From the NCBI GenBank assembly GCA_041749475.1, contig JBGTBD010000034.1, positions 1-64,000 of the forward strand: 64,000 bases of DNA, read 5' to 3'. This document shows, piece after piece, positions 16,371 through 24,852 of this stretch (position 1 is its first letter; every line of letters starts with the position of its first letter). Under the pieces are notes generated by a model that saw nothing but the letters and a program-made list of their open reading frames with translations, was not told the DNA's origin and ran no database searches. This DNA is from JBGTBD01 sp041749475. Its GTDB lineage: Bacteria; Pseudomonadota; Alphaproteobacteria; Rickettsiales; UBA998. A program made the position numbers and the translations under genes.

Positions 16371-16988
16371 ATGGCCGACGGACCAGTATCAGAAGAAACC
16401 TTACGTAAAATTCGTGAAGCACTGGAACAACCAGAAGCCCCTTCCGCCACATCCGGCGAGGCCACGGGTGGCCTCAACAGGTTCTGGCTATGCGACGTAG
16501 GCGCAACAGCAACAGGCGCCATCTCAGGTGCATTCTTGACATCTCCAAGCGCACCCTTTTCATTAGGAGTAGGCCCGTTACTGGGCGCGGCTGGCGGAGC
16601 ACAAATAGCAAATACAGCATGCCATGCTGCACTGGACATCAATGCAGGGGTTAATCCACTTCCTGATAACCTCAAGCAAAAATTTGACGAAACAGTCGCC
16701 ACATACAAAGATGACGGCATTAGCACAGCCATGGCCTGCAATGCAGCCGCCCCATTAGCTGGCGGCGTTATCGGATGGGCTGCAGCGGAATCAGCCCACG
16801 TCTTTATACATAAAAAAGGGGTTGCCGCTGCCGCCGCAGGAGGAGCCACTGTAGGATATTATGCATGCCATGGGGCTGTTGGGGCGTATGACACAGCAGC
16901 AGAAACATATAACAAAGCGCATGAATTTGTATCCGGCCTTCCCGATACACTTAAGCCTAAAGACCCTGCCAAAGCTGAAGGCCGCTAA
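16371..16988 (+). CDS. Glycine-zipper protein with internal duplication, function unknown
   Basis: Encodes 205 residues from the ATG at 16371; AAGGGG sits 7 nt upstream, too close for the alternative ATG at 16365. The protein is Gly/Ala-rich with hydrophobic glycine-zipper stretches. Two halves look duplicated: GPLLGAAGGAQIANTACHAA (about 65-85) and GVAAAAAGGATVGYYACHGA (about 150-170), each preceded by a Cys-containing hydrophobic hairpin. There is no signal peptide. Hydrophobic hairpins of this type occur in membrane-inserting proteins, but no family is recognised. The stop overlaps the convergent PAS-GGDEF gene by 4 nt. Confidence 0.6.
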   Translation: MADGPVSEETLRKIREALEQPEAPSATSGEATGGLNRFWLCDVGATATGAISGAFLTSPSAPFSLGVGPLLGAAGGAQIANTACHAALDINAGVNPLPDNLKQKFDETVATYKDDGISTAMACNAAAPLAGGVIGWAAAESAHVFIHKKGVAAAAAGGATVGYYACHGAVGAYDTAAETYNKAHEFVSGLPDTLKPKDPAKAEGR

Positions 16989-17956
16989 TGCACATTCACC
17001 AGTTCATCGAGTGACACCTGATTCTTCCCCGTCGAACGGGCGATGAACAGACGGCTCTGTGCGATCTTGAACAGCGCTTCGCACTCGTGATTATCATCGA
17101 ACTGCGCCCCGGCGACGCCGACGGATACGGTGATACCCAGCAACTTACCCTCAGCGGTGCGGAACGGATACCGATTGACCGATTCCCGGATACGATCCCC
17201 AACCCAGAACGCGCCCTCAACAGGCGTATCGGGCAGGATGACGGCGAATTCCTCCTCCGCGATACGCGCTGCCAAATCCGTCTCGCGCAGTGACGCGCGA
17301 ATAAGGCGGGTGATCTCTTTCAACACGTCCGGCATTTGCTCCGCAGGCGCGGGCGCCCCGCCCACGTCAGGCGAGTCGAGCGCAATCAGCAGCATCGACA
17401 CATCGGAACGATTGCGCTTCAGGCGGCGCAACTCTTCATCAAGCCGATCGAAGAACACAGGCCGCAATGCCAACCCGGTCAATTCATCTTCCAGCCGCGC
17501 TTTCACCATGTTCAGCTTAGCGGCATCCTCCGCGAAGATACGGTCGGAGATGTCGCGCAGCGTGCCGATGGAGCCGATGATGGCCCCCGTATCGTCGAAC
17601 CACGGGTAGGACACGTCAGCCACCCAGATCTTGCGGCCGTCTTTGGTTTTCATCAGATAATCGGCCTGCCATTTCAGCACTTGCCCCGTCTTCCGCTCCT
17701 CTTCAAGCGCGAGGTACGAATCGACGACCCGCATCGCATCCGTGACAATACGCGTCTCCATGATGAGCGAACGCAAATTGATATGCTGTAACTCTTCGGC
17801 GCTGAACCCCAGCAGCTTGGTGATGGACGGGCTGATATAATCATACCGCATCGTTTCGTACCGCAAGCGGTAGACCACGTCGGAAGAGGTGCTGGTCAAC
17901 AGCTCGACCTCCGCTTTTAAGCGCTCAATCTCGGTTTGGGGTACATGTGCCTGCAT
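16985..17956 (-). CDS. PAS-GGDEF protein with degenerate GGDEF motif
   Basis: The 323-residue protein begins with a short helix, then a PAS/PAC sensor (about 22-145, with MKTKDGRKIWVADVSYP and IGTLRDISDR), then a GGDEF domain (about 155-318). The active-site loop reads ARIAEEEFAVIL, so GGDEF is replaced by AEEEF near residue 233, and the N of the usual LTGLxNR is Leu (LTGLALRPVFF). Diguanylate cyclase activity is therefore doubtful; a sensory or GTP/c-di-GMP-binding role is more likely. The C-terminal SVGVAG block is retained. No membrane segment. Confidence 0.85.
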   Translation of the reverse strand: MQAHVPQTEIERLKAEVELLTSTSSDVVYRLRYETMRYDYISPSITKLLGFSAEELQHINLRSLIMETRIVTDAMRVVDSYLALEEERKTGQVLKWQADYLMKTKDGRKIWVADVSYPWFDDTGAIIGSIGTLRDISDRIFAEDAAKLNMVKARLEDELTGLALRPVFFDRLDEELRRLKRNRSDVSMLLIALDSPDVGGAPAPAEQMPDVLKEITRLIRASLRETDLAARIAEEEFAVILPDTPVEGAFWVGDRIRESVNRYPFRTAEGKLLGITVSVGVAGAQFDDNHECEALFKIAQSRLFIARSTGKNQVSLDELVNVH

Positions 17957-18045
17957 TTGCTTACCACAATATGTAGTTATTTTTTACCAAAATAACACCA
18001 CAACTGGGGCAAATCAATGCGCGGCAAGCCTGCGGCTACCTAGGT

Positions 18046-19992
18046 TCAGCCGTTTCCTTTCGAGGTGAGACCTTTTTGCACATACCGGCTGAACCGAGCC
18101 GCGAATGCCGCCGCATCCTGTATCGGCTCCCCTTCCACGATGCGCGCCTGATCGAGCAGGAGCAGACTGATATCACGCACCTCCTCTCCCTCGGGTGCCT
18201 CTGCAGAGAGCTTCGCCAGCGTCTTGACCAGCGGATGATGGGGGTTGATCTCCAGGATTTTTGCTGTTTTTTGGCGCAACTGCTTATGCTCGACGAGAAA
18301 CCGCTCCATCCGCAGGTCGATATCCCCCTCCTCCACCGCGAGACAGGCGGGCGTATCGGCCAGCTTGCTTGTCGTCCGCACATCGCGCACCTCGCCGCCG
18401 AAAACGGTTTTCATGATACTGATGAGCGCGGCGATGGAATCGCTATCGCTCTTTCTGGTCGCCTCATCCTTTTTCTCCGCAGGCGTATCCGCATCTTCTT
18501 CCAGCGGCGCAAAACTATCGAGGTCAATATTCGCCCGCGTAATCGATTTCAGTGGCTTGCCCTGATAGTTATTGACCACGTTCACCCAGAAATCATCGAC
18601 ATGGTCGGCGAAGAGCAGCACTTCCACGCCGCGCTTCTTGAACCCTTCCAGCATCGGGCTGTGGCGCAGCGTCTCGACATCGTCCCCCGTCAGGTAATAA
18701 ATATCCGTCTGCCCCTCTTTCATGCGGGACGCCACCTCTTCCATCGACGTCAACCCATCGAAGGAGGTGGAATAGAATCGGCAGACTTCTAAAATCTTCT
18801 CACGCGGCGAGTTGGCTTCGCACAGCCCCTCCTTCACCACCGCCCCGAAATTCTGCCAGAAACCTAGAAACCCTTCCGGGTCTTTCTCCGCTTTCTTTTT
18901 CAGCTCCGAAAGCACCTTGCTGGTGATACTCGCTTCGATTTTTTTCAGCAGCGGATTATCCTGCAATGTCTCACGGCTGACGTTCAACGGCAGGTCTTCT
19001 GAATCAATGATACCGCGCAGGAACCGCAGATACGGCGGAACCAGTTCGACGCTCTCATCGGTGATGAACACGCGTTTCACATACAGCTTCACCCGCGCCC
19101 GACGCTCCGGGTGGAACAGGTCGAACGGCTTGATGGATGGCACGAACAGGAGGTTGGTATAAGCCAGCGTCCCCTCCGCCTTGTTATGCAGCGTCAGCCA
19201 GGGCTCGTCCGGCGAATGAGCGACATGGTGGTAGAACTCCTTATATTGCTCATCCGAAATCTCCGACTTACCACGCGTCCACAATGCCGACCCGTCATTG
19301 ACGCGCTCCGGCTCTCCCTCGCCTTTATCAAGCCAGATGGGGAAGGCGATATGGTCGGAATAGGTGCGGATGATGTGGCTCAAACGGAAACTATCGAGAT
19401 AAGCCTTATGCTCCTTCATCAGATAGAGCCGCACCGTCGTCCCGCGCGCATGCTCTCCGCTTTCCGGCTCCACGGTATATTCCCCCTTGCCCTCGGACTC
19501 CCAGCGATAGGCCTGCGACTCCCCCGCCTTTCGGGAGAGGACGACGACGCGCTCCGCCACCATGAACGAGGAATAGAACCCCACCCCGAACTGGCCGATC
19601 AGGTTCATGTCCTTCCCCCCGCCGCTTGCAAGGCCGGAAATGAAATCAAGCGTCCCCGACCGCGCGATGGTTCCGAGATGCTCGACCATATCCTCCCGGT
19701 TCATGCCGATACCGTTATCGGTGACCTCAATATAATGCTCATCCGGATTGCAGCGGATGGTGATGCACAACTCGCCTTCGCCTTCCATCAATTCCGGCTC
19801 GGTCAGCCCCCGGTAACGCAGCTTATCGCACGCATCGGATGCGTTGGAGATCAACTCGCGCAGGAAGATGTCTTTGTTGGTGTACAAAGAATGGATCATC
19901 AGCTGCAACACTTTGCTGATTTCGGCGGAGAAAGTGTGGGTCTCGCTCTGTGACGGCAGAGTCTCTTCGGTTTTCTGTGCGGCCTTGGCCAT
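18046..19992 (-). CDS. htpG: Chaperone protein HtpG (Hsp90)
   Basis: The 648-residue ATP-dependent chaperone keeps client proteins folding-competent. The N-terminal GHKL ATPase has LISNASDACDKLRY, DNGIGMNREDM and GQFGVGFYSSFMVA. The middle domain has GIIDSEDLPLNVSRETLQ and the C-terminal dimerisation region ends near residue 640. The length is typical for HtpG (about 620-650). A good RBS (GGGAG) precedes the ATG. Monocistronic between PAS-GGDEF and a divergent ankyrin gene. Confidence 0.97.
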   Translation of the reverse strand: MAKAAQKTEETLPSQSETHTFSAEISKVLQLMIHSLYTNKDIFLRELISNASDACDKLRYRGLTEPELMEGEGELCITIRCNPDEHYIEVTDNGIGMNREDMVEHLGTIARSGTLDFISGLASGGGKDMNLIGQFGVGFYSSFMVAERVVVLSRKAGESQAYRWESEGKGEYTVEPESGEHARGTTVRLYLMKEHKAYLDSFRLSHIIRTYSDHIAFPIWLDKGEGEPERVNDGSALWTRGKSEISDEQYKEFYHHVAHSPDEPWLTLHNKAEGTLAYTNLLFVPSIKPFDLFHPERRARVKLYVKRVFITDESVELVPPYLRFLRGIIDSEDLPLNVSRETLQDNPLLKKIEASITSKVLSELKKKAEKDPEGFLGFWQNFGAVVKEGLCEANSPREKILEVCRFYSTSFDGLTSMEEVASRMKEGQTDIYYLTGDDVETLRHSPMLEGFKKRGVEVLLFADHVDDFWVNVVNNYQGKPLKSITRANIDLDSFAPLEEDADTPAEKKDEATRKSDSDSIAALISIMKTVFGGEVRDVRTTSKLADTPACLAVEEGDIDLRMERFLVEHKQLRQKTAKILEINPHHPLVKTLAKLSAEAPEGEEVRDISLLLLDQARIVEGEPIQDAAAFAARFSRYVQKGLTSKGNG

Positions 19993-20076
19993 AAGTGTCT
20001 CCCTCGTTATTATTGTGACTGATTTTGGTTCTATATGGCGGCATATATTTCCATTTCAAGTGCTTGTGTTTTGCGA

Positions 20077-20091
20077 TATAATCAGCGCATG
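20077..20091 (+). promoter_or_regulatory. Candidate leaderless promoter of the ankyrin gene
   Basis: A perfect TATAAT at 20077-20082 lies six bases before the ATG at 20089. This placement supports 20089 as the start over the upstream 20035. The -35 (TTTCAA at about 20054) is weak. Confidence 0.5.
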
Positions 20092-20991
20092 CTCACAGCC
20101 CGTTTCCTTTCATTCCTGCTTCTCCCCTTTATCCTCGTTCTGCTCTCCGCCCCGGCACGGGCAGCGGATATGGCGGACGAACTCGCCCACCGGGTCGCCT
20201 TCGGTAGCGCGGCGGATGTGGAGATATTGTTGGGTCAGGGGATTGACGCCAACACCGTCACCTCGGCAGGTACGCCGCTTACCGCCGTCGCCGCCGGCCG
20301 GTCGGACGGAGAGGCGCTGCCTATCCTGAAAAAACTCGCCGATGCCGGAGCGGATTTGAGCGCAGGCGGATCGGCGGAGGATTTCCCGCTCATCATCGCC
20401 GTGCGCAACAATAACTACGAGATGGTGAAATTCCTCGCCGAGCGCAACGTCAATTTCAACGTGACGGATCGGAATGGCGCGACGCCGAAACAGATCGCGG
20501 AGTATTATAATAATCAGGATATCTTGGGCCTTATCGCTGATATGGAGGCGAAGAAACAGGCGGAACTCGAAGCCCGCCGCGCCCCGGAGCGCTTCACCGA
20601 ATTCTATAACAAGCTCGTCTTCGAATACTGCGCCTCGCAATATATCAGCTACTACGTCAAGTCCAAGCAGGACAAGCTGAGCGAGGAAGAAAGCCAGATC
20701 ATCCTCAGCGAACAAAATACCAAGGTGCGCGACATCATCCTCGTGCTGGCTCAGGATTTCAACGCCGACATCAATCAGTTCGAGGCCATGCGGCAGGACG
20801 TGCAGGATAAGATATTTAAAGAACTGGACGTGATGATTTCCAACCGCAACCGCAAAATGCGCGGCGTCGGCAAGCCTAAGGACATGAACGAACGTTGCAC
20901 CCGCATCGGCAAGAAATGGCTGGCTGCCGGCGATAAAGCAGCGGAGGGGTCACCATCTTCCCCCTCTTCCAACATGCTGCCGGACTATTAA
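20089..20991 (+). CDS. Exported ankyrin-repeat protein
   Basis: Encodes 300 residues from the ATG at 20089. Residues 1-24 (LTARFLSFLLLPFILVLLSA) form a signal peptide cut near ARA-AD. Three or four ankyrin repeats span about 28-155 (HRVAFGSAADVEILLGQGID, PLIIAVRNNNYEMVKFLAER). The C-terminal half is helical and highly charged. Periplasmic ankyrin proteins usually mediate protein contacts; partner unknown. It starts 96 bp from the divergent htpG. Confidence 0.8.
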   Translation: MLTARFLSFLLLPFILVLLSAPARAADMADELAHRVAFGSAADVEILLGQGIDANTVTSAGTPLTAVAAGRSDGEALPILKKLADAGADLSAGGSAEDFPLIIAVRNNNYEMVKFLAERNVNFNVTDRNGATPKQIAEYYNNQDILGLIADMEAKKQAELEARRAPERFTEFYNKLVFEYCASQYISYYVKSKQDKLSEEESQIILSEQNTKVRDIILVLAQDFNADINQFEAMRQDVQDKIFKELDVMISNRNRKMRGVGKPKDMNERCTRIGKKWLAAGDKAAEGSPSSPSSNMLPDY

Positions 20992-21176
20992 TCTTCATAT
21001 ATAACAACAACACGTGTCTCTTCTGGATTAGAGCGGGAGTTTTACGCGCGCTTTTACATAATATGTATTGTGAATATTATGTTACACATAATGGACCGCC
21101 CTGTACAGAGTCCGTTAATACCTGTAAACTATACTGTAGATTGCAATACTTCATCTATAGATGACAGGGGGAGATT

Positions 21177-22193
21177 ATGGTTGCACGTTCGGGGGATGGT
21201 AATTTGGAAATACACCCAGATCTACAGGATCGATTCACATCCACCGTTGCGATACCTGAATCAATCGTCGATATAATGAGTCAACTTGCCCAAGACATCG
21301 ATAGCCGCGCGTCAGAAACTCCATCTTTTGTGGCTAGACCTTCAGTACTGGCAGGACTGGGAACGAACACACCCCTTTCATCTGATCCCAGCATACCTGA
21401 TGCACCGCCTCTACCCGAAACACGTCCCGAACAAACAGGCAATCTTCGTATCGGGATGGAAGGCGAATCCGTCACCGCACTGCAAGAGAACCTGAAGAAA
21501 ATGGGGTTCGATATAGACGTGGACGGTGATTTCGGCCCTCAAACGCAAAAAGCCGTCAGACAGATGCAGGAAGCGATGGGCATCACGGTGGACGGCGTCG
21601 TCGGCCCGGAAACAGCAGGCAAAATGGCGGAAGCGTTGAACCAGACGCCGATACCTGACATCGCGTATGAATATAATCTGATGGAAAGCGCACAAAATCC
21701 GCAGAAGCCGATATCCGACATTATCGTTACTCCACTTGCCCCCCCTGCCCCTGAGTTGACCAACGAAATTAACCGCCGCCATGATAACGGAGATACTATT
21801 GTCCTCGGCGCAAAATCCATGCTGATCGATGCGTATCATAAAGATTTAGACGGTCAGGTCGCCGCCAATAGTTATGACTCCATCGGCGATGTAGCGAATG
21901 CGGTGAAGCGTGACGTAGGCGGTAACGTCAGCATTCCTGATGACTTTCAGATTCCGAAAGATGTACTGAGAGGATTGCAGTTGGGCAAAGTCGTCAGCTT
22001 TGAAGACTCCAACGGCCAAACCCACGAAATCGACCCCACCGTAAAAGACAAAGCCGCTCTACGCAGCGAGATGCAGGAATTGGCGGCAGCGATTCAGGCA
22101 GGCCCGATTACGGACGTGGAAGCCAATTATGTTCCCATCCCATCCGGCGGCAATGCCGGAAAAGCTGCTCAAACGCCGCAGCGCGGTGGCTAA
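21177..22193 (+). CDS. Peptidoglycan-binding-domain (PF01471-like) protein without signal peptide
   Basis: The 338-residue protein has a PG_binding_1 domain at about 88-150: LRIGMEGESVTALQENLKKM, GFDIDVDGDFGPQTQKAVRQ and VDGVVGPETAGKMAEAL. The N-terminal 85 residues and C-terminal 185 residues match no family I know. There is no signal peptide, odd for a wall-binding domain. A strong RBS (GGGGGAG) sets the ATG. It starts 185 bp after the ankyrin gene, in an AT-rich leader. It could be secreted by a non-Sec route or be part of a phage-derived or effector-type protein. Confidence 0.7.
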   Translation: MVARSGDGNLEIHPDLQDRFTSTVAIPESIVDIMSQLAQDIDSRASETPSFVARPSVLAGLGTNTPLSSDPSIPDAPPLPETRPEQTGNLRIGMEGESVTALQENLKKMGFDIDVDGDFGPQTQKAVRQMQEAMGITVDGVVGPETAGKMAEALNQTPIPDIAYEYNLMESAQNPQKPISDIIVTPLAPPAPELTNEINRRHDNGDTIVLGAKSMLIDAYHKDLDGQVAANSYDSIGDVANAVKRDVGGNVSIPDDFQIPKDVLRGLQLGKVVSFEDSNGQTHEIDPTVKDKAALRSEMQELAAAIQAGPITDVEANYVPIPSGGNAGKAAQTPQRGG

Positions 22194-22196
22194 TCC

Positions 22197-23270
22197 CTAA
22201 TCCCGCGTTTGCGTCCGGCTGAGTAGCAGGTGATCCGCCAGCACACATGCCATCATCGCTTCACCGACCGGAACCGCGCGGATACCGACGCATGGGTCGT
22301 GACGGCCCTTGGTTTCGATGGTCGTGTTCTTGCCCTGCTTGGTGATGGTGTCCACTGGCTGTAAAATAGAACTGGTCGGCTTCACCGCGAAACGGACAAC
22401 GACTGGTTGGCCCGTAGAAATGCCACCCAATATTCCTCCCGCATGATTCGCCTCGAATACGGCTTTGCCTTTTTTCATACGGATAGGGTCCGCGTTCTCT
22501 TCACCGCGCAGTGCAGCGGCGGCGAACCCATCGCCGATCTCAACACCTTTGACCGCGTTGATACTCATCATCGCCCCCGCTAAATCAGCGCTGAGTTTTC
22601 CGTAAATCGGCGCACCCAATCCCGGTGGCACACCGTCGGCGACCACTTCGATCACCGCACCGATACTCGACCCCTCTTTGCGGATTTTCAACAAATCCTT
22701 TTCCCACCGTGCCGCGGCTTTTTTATCCGGACACCAGAACGGATTTTTCTGAACTTCTTTCCAGTCCCATTCCTTCTGCGTGACCTTGTCCGCGCCCATC
22801 TGCACCATCGCACCGCGGATGGTGACACCGGCAGTTTCCAATACTTTACGCGCAATCGCTCCCGCCGCGACGCGCATCGCCGTCTCGCGCGCCGATGACC
22901 GTCCACCCCCGCGATAATCACGCACGCCGTATTTCATCCAGTAGGTGATATCGGCATGGCCGGGGCGGAACTTGTCCTTGATATCGCCATAGTCTTTCGA
23001 GCGCTGATCTTCATTGAAGATGATAAGCGAAATCGGCGTCCCCGTAGTCACCCCTTCGAATATACCGGAAAGGATTTTGACCGTGTCGCTCTCCTTTCGT
23101 TGCGTCGTGAATTTCGACTGCGCCGGTTTACGTTTATCAAGGAACGGTTGGATATCTTTTTCCGACAACAGAAGTCCCGCCGGAACCCCGTCCACCACGC
23201 ACCCAATCGCCTCCCCATGGCTCTCGCCCCAGGTGGTGAATCGGAATAGGCGGCCGAACGTATTGGTCAT
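22197..23270 (-). CDS. aroC: Chorismate synthase
   Basis: The 357-residue FMN-dependent enzyme converts EPSP to chorismate, the last shikimate-pathway step. Signatures are GESHGEAIGCVVDGVPAG at the N-terminus, RPGHADITYWMKYG, RGGGRSSARETAMRVAAGAI and the C-terminal KGRHDPCVGIRAVPVGEAM. Length is normal. It lies 12 bp downstream of fabI on the same strand, so the two are probably co-transcribed. Confidence 0.97.
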   Translation of the reverse strand: MTNTFGRLFRFTTWGESHGEAIGCVVDGVPAGLLLSEKDIQPFLDKRKPAQSKFTTQRKESDTVKILSGIFEGVTTGTPISLIIFNEDQRSKDYGDIKDKFRPGHADITYWMKYGVRDYRGGGRSSARETAMRVAAGAIARKVLETAGVTIRGAMVQMGADKVTQKEWDWKEVQKNPFWCPDKKAAARWEKDLLKIRKEGSSIGAVIEVVADGVPPGLGAPIYGKLSADLAGAMMSINAVKGVEIGDGFAAAALRGEENADPIRMKKGKAVFEANHAGGILGGISTGQPVVVRFAVKPTSSILQPVDTITKQGKNTTIETKGRHDPCVGIRAVPVGEAMMACVLADHLLLSRTQTRD

Positions 23271-23282
23271 GCTGAATCCGTA

Positions 23283-24116
23283 TTATTCTTTGACGACGGA
23301 AATATCCGGTGCATCGGTCATCTTCATCCCCACGACATGGTAGCCGGAATCGACGTGCAGCACTTCGCCCGTGCATCCCGCACCCAAATCGGACAGCAGG
23401 TATACACCCGCGCCGCCGACGTCTTCAATCGTCGTATTCCGGCGCAGTGGTGAGTTATATTCATTCCATTTCAGGATATAGCGGAAATCGCCGATGCCGC
23501 TGGCGGCCAGCGTCTTGATCGGCCCGGCGGAAATCGCATTGACGCGGATACCGAGTTCACCCAGATCGACAGCCAGGTATTTCACGCTCGCTTCCAGTGC
23601 CGCCTTGGCAACACCCATCACGTTATAATGCGGCACATGACGTTCCGCGCCAAGATAGGTCAGCGTCACCATCGACCCACCCGGCTTCATCAGTGGATAG
23701 GCACGCCGTGCAAGAGTGGTAAAGGAATAACAGGAAATATTCATCGAATTCAGGAAATTTTCCAGCGAGGTATCGACGTATTTGCCTTTGAGTTCGTTCT
23801 TGTCCGAATAGGCGATGGCGTGGACGAGAAAGTCCAGTTGACCCCATTGTTTCTCGATTTCAACAAACACCGCGTCCATGCTGGCCGGGTCGGTCACGTC
23901 ACACGGCAACAGCAGCGGCACGCCCACAGATTCAGCCAAAGGGCGCACCCGTTTTTCCAATGCCTCGCCCTGATAGGTGAAGGCCAGCTCCGCGCCTTGC
24001 GCGGCAGCGGCCTTGGCGATGCCCCACGCGATGGAGCGGTCGTTGGCGACGCCCATGATGAGGCCGCGTTTCCCTTTCATAAGGGTTCCGGTAGGTACGG
24101 TTTGGGAGTCAGTCAT
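23283..24116 (-). CDS. fabI: Enoyl-[acyl-carrier-protein] reductase (NADH) FabI
   Basis: The 277-residue SDR enzyme performs the last step of each fatty-acid elongation cycle and is the target of triclosan. The N-terminus GKRGLIMGVANDRSIAWGIA is the atypical FabI cofactor loop. The Y-x6-K active site is visible as YNVMGVAK, with the upstream LTYLGAERHVPHY block. AISAGPIKTLAASGI completes the signature. A plausible RBS (CAGG) precedes the ATG. Likely first gene of a fabI-aroC operon. Confidence 0.97.
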   Translation of the reverse strand: MTDSQTVPTGTLMKGKRGLIMGVANDRSIAWGIAKAAAAQGAELAFTYQGEALEKRVRPLAESVGVPLLLPCDVTDPASMDAVFVEIEKQWGQLDFLVHAIAYSDKNELKGKYVDTSLENFLNSMNISCYSFTTLARRAYPLMKPGGSMVTLTYLGAERHVPHYNVMGVAKAALEASVKYLAVDLGELGIRVNAISAGPIKTLAASGIGDFRYILKWNEYNSPLRRNTTIEDVGGAGVYLLSDLGAGCTGEVLHVDSGYHVVGMKMTDAPDISVVKE

Positions 24117-24243
24117 GGAAAGCGCCTGTTTTCGTCTATATTAAGATAATCTCAGGCTGAAATATAAAGGCTTGGAAACCGGATGCAACAGCAATCCTGA
24201 TTTCCAAGCCTTTTCAATCGTCAAAATGCGTTAAATCGCGAGA

Positions 24244-24756
24244 TTACTCGACAATCTGCCACGTCCCATCAGGCTGGCGGCATGCGCGACCATAGCCTTG
24301 CTCGATACGGCCACCGACATTGATGGTCTGCGAGTATTCACGGCAATAGCCACCGCTTGCGGTCTGGTAGTAGTTCTGCGGAACGATGGTTCCGGAAACG
24401 CCGGATTGCGGGTTCTGCCACGGCAATGCTTTACCGGGCTGGGAATATTCCAGCGCCTGATTCGCCGCTTGCTGTTGATACATTAAATCAGCCCGGTCGA
24501 GCGAGGAGCCGATGGAGTTTCCGAGCGCAGCACCAAGCAAGGTACCTGCACCGATGGCAATTGCGTTACCCGTACCACCACCGATCTTGGAACCGAGCAC
24601 GCCGCCGACAACCGCGCCGCCCACCGTACCGATCACTTCTTTATTGATACCGCCGCCGGATTGCTGGCCGTAACCATTATTATAGCCCGGTTGCTGCTGG
24701 CACGCGACGAGCGTGATGCACGCCACGGAAGCGCAAGCTGCTTTGTAGAAATTCAT
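24244..24756 (-). CDS. Glycine-zipper outer membrane lipoprotein (Rickettsia 17 kDa antigen type)
   Basis: The 170-residue protein has a lipoprotein signal with lipobox LVAC (Cys 19), a Gln/Gly/Asn-rich linker, then a glycine-zipper hairpin (VIGTVGGAVVGGVLGSKIGG, ...GTLLGAALGNSIGS), and a C-terminal domain containing YCREYSQTINVGGR and YGRACRQPDGTWQIV. This C-terminal block is typical of the 17 kDa surface antigen family. It should sit in the outer membrane. Monocistronic, with its own AT-rich upstream region. Confidence 0.88.
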   Translation of the reverse strand: MNFYKAACASVACITLVACQQQPGYNNGYGQQSGGGINKEVIGTVGGAVVGGVLGSKIGGGTGNAIAIGAGTLLGAALGNSIGSSLDRADLMYQQQAANQALEYSQPGKALPWQNPQSGVSGTIVPQNYYQTASGGYCREYSQTINVGGRIEQGYGRACRQPDGTWQIVE

Positions 24757-24852
24757 AAAAACTCCCTGAGAATGTTGATTACGTATCTGGTTGATTGAAC
24801 CACTCGCATGTTATCGCCAGCTTACAAGAAAGCAAGGGGGGTCAAATGATAT

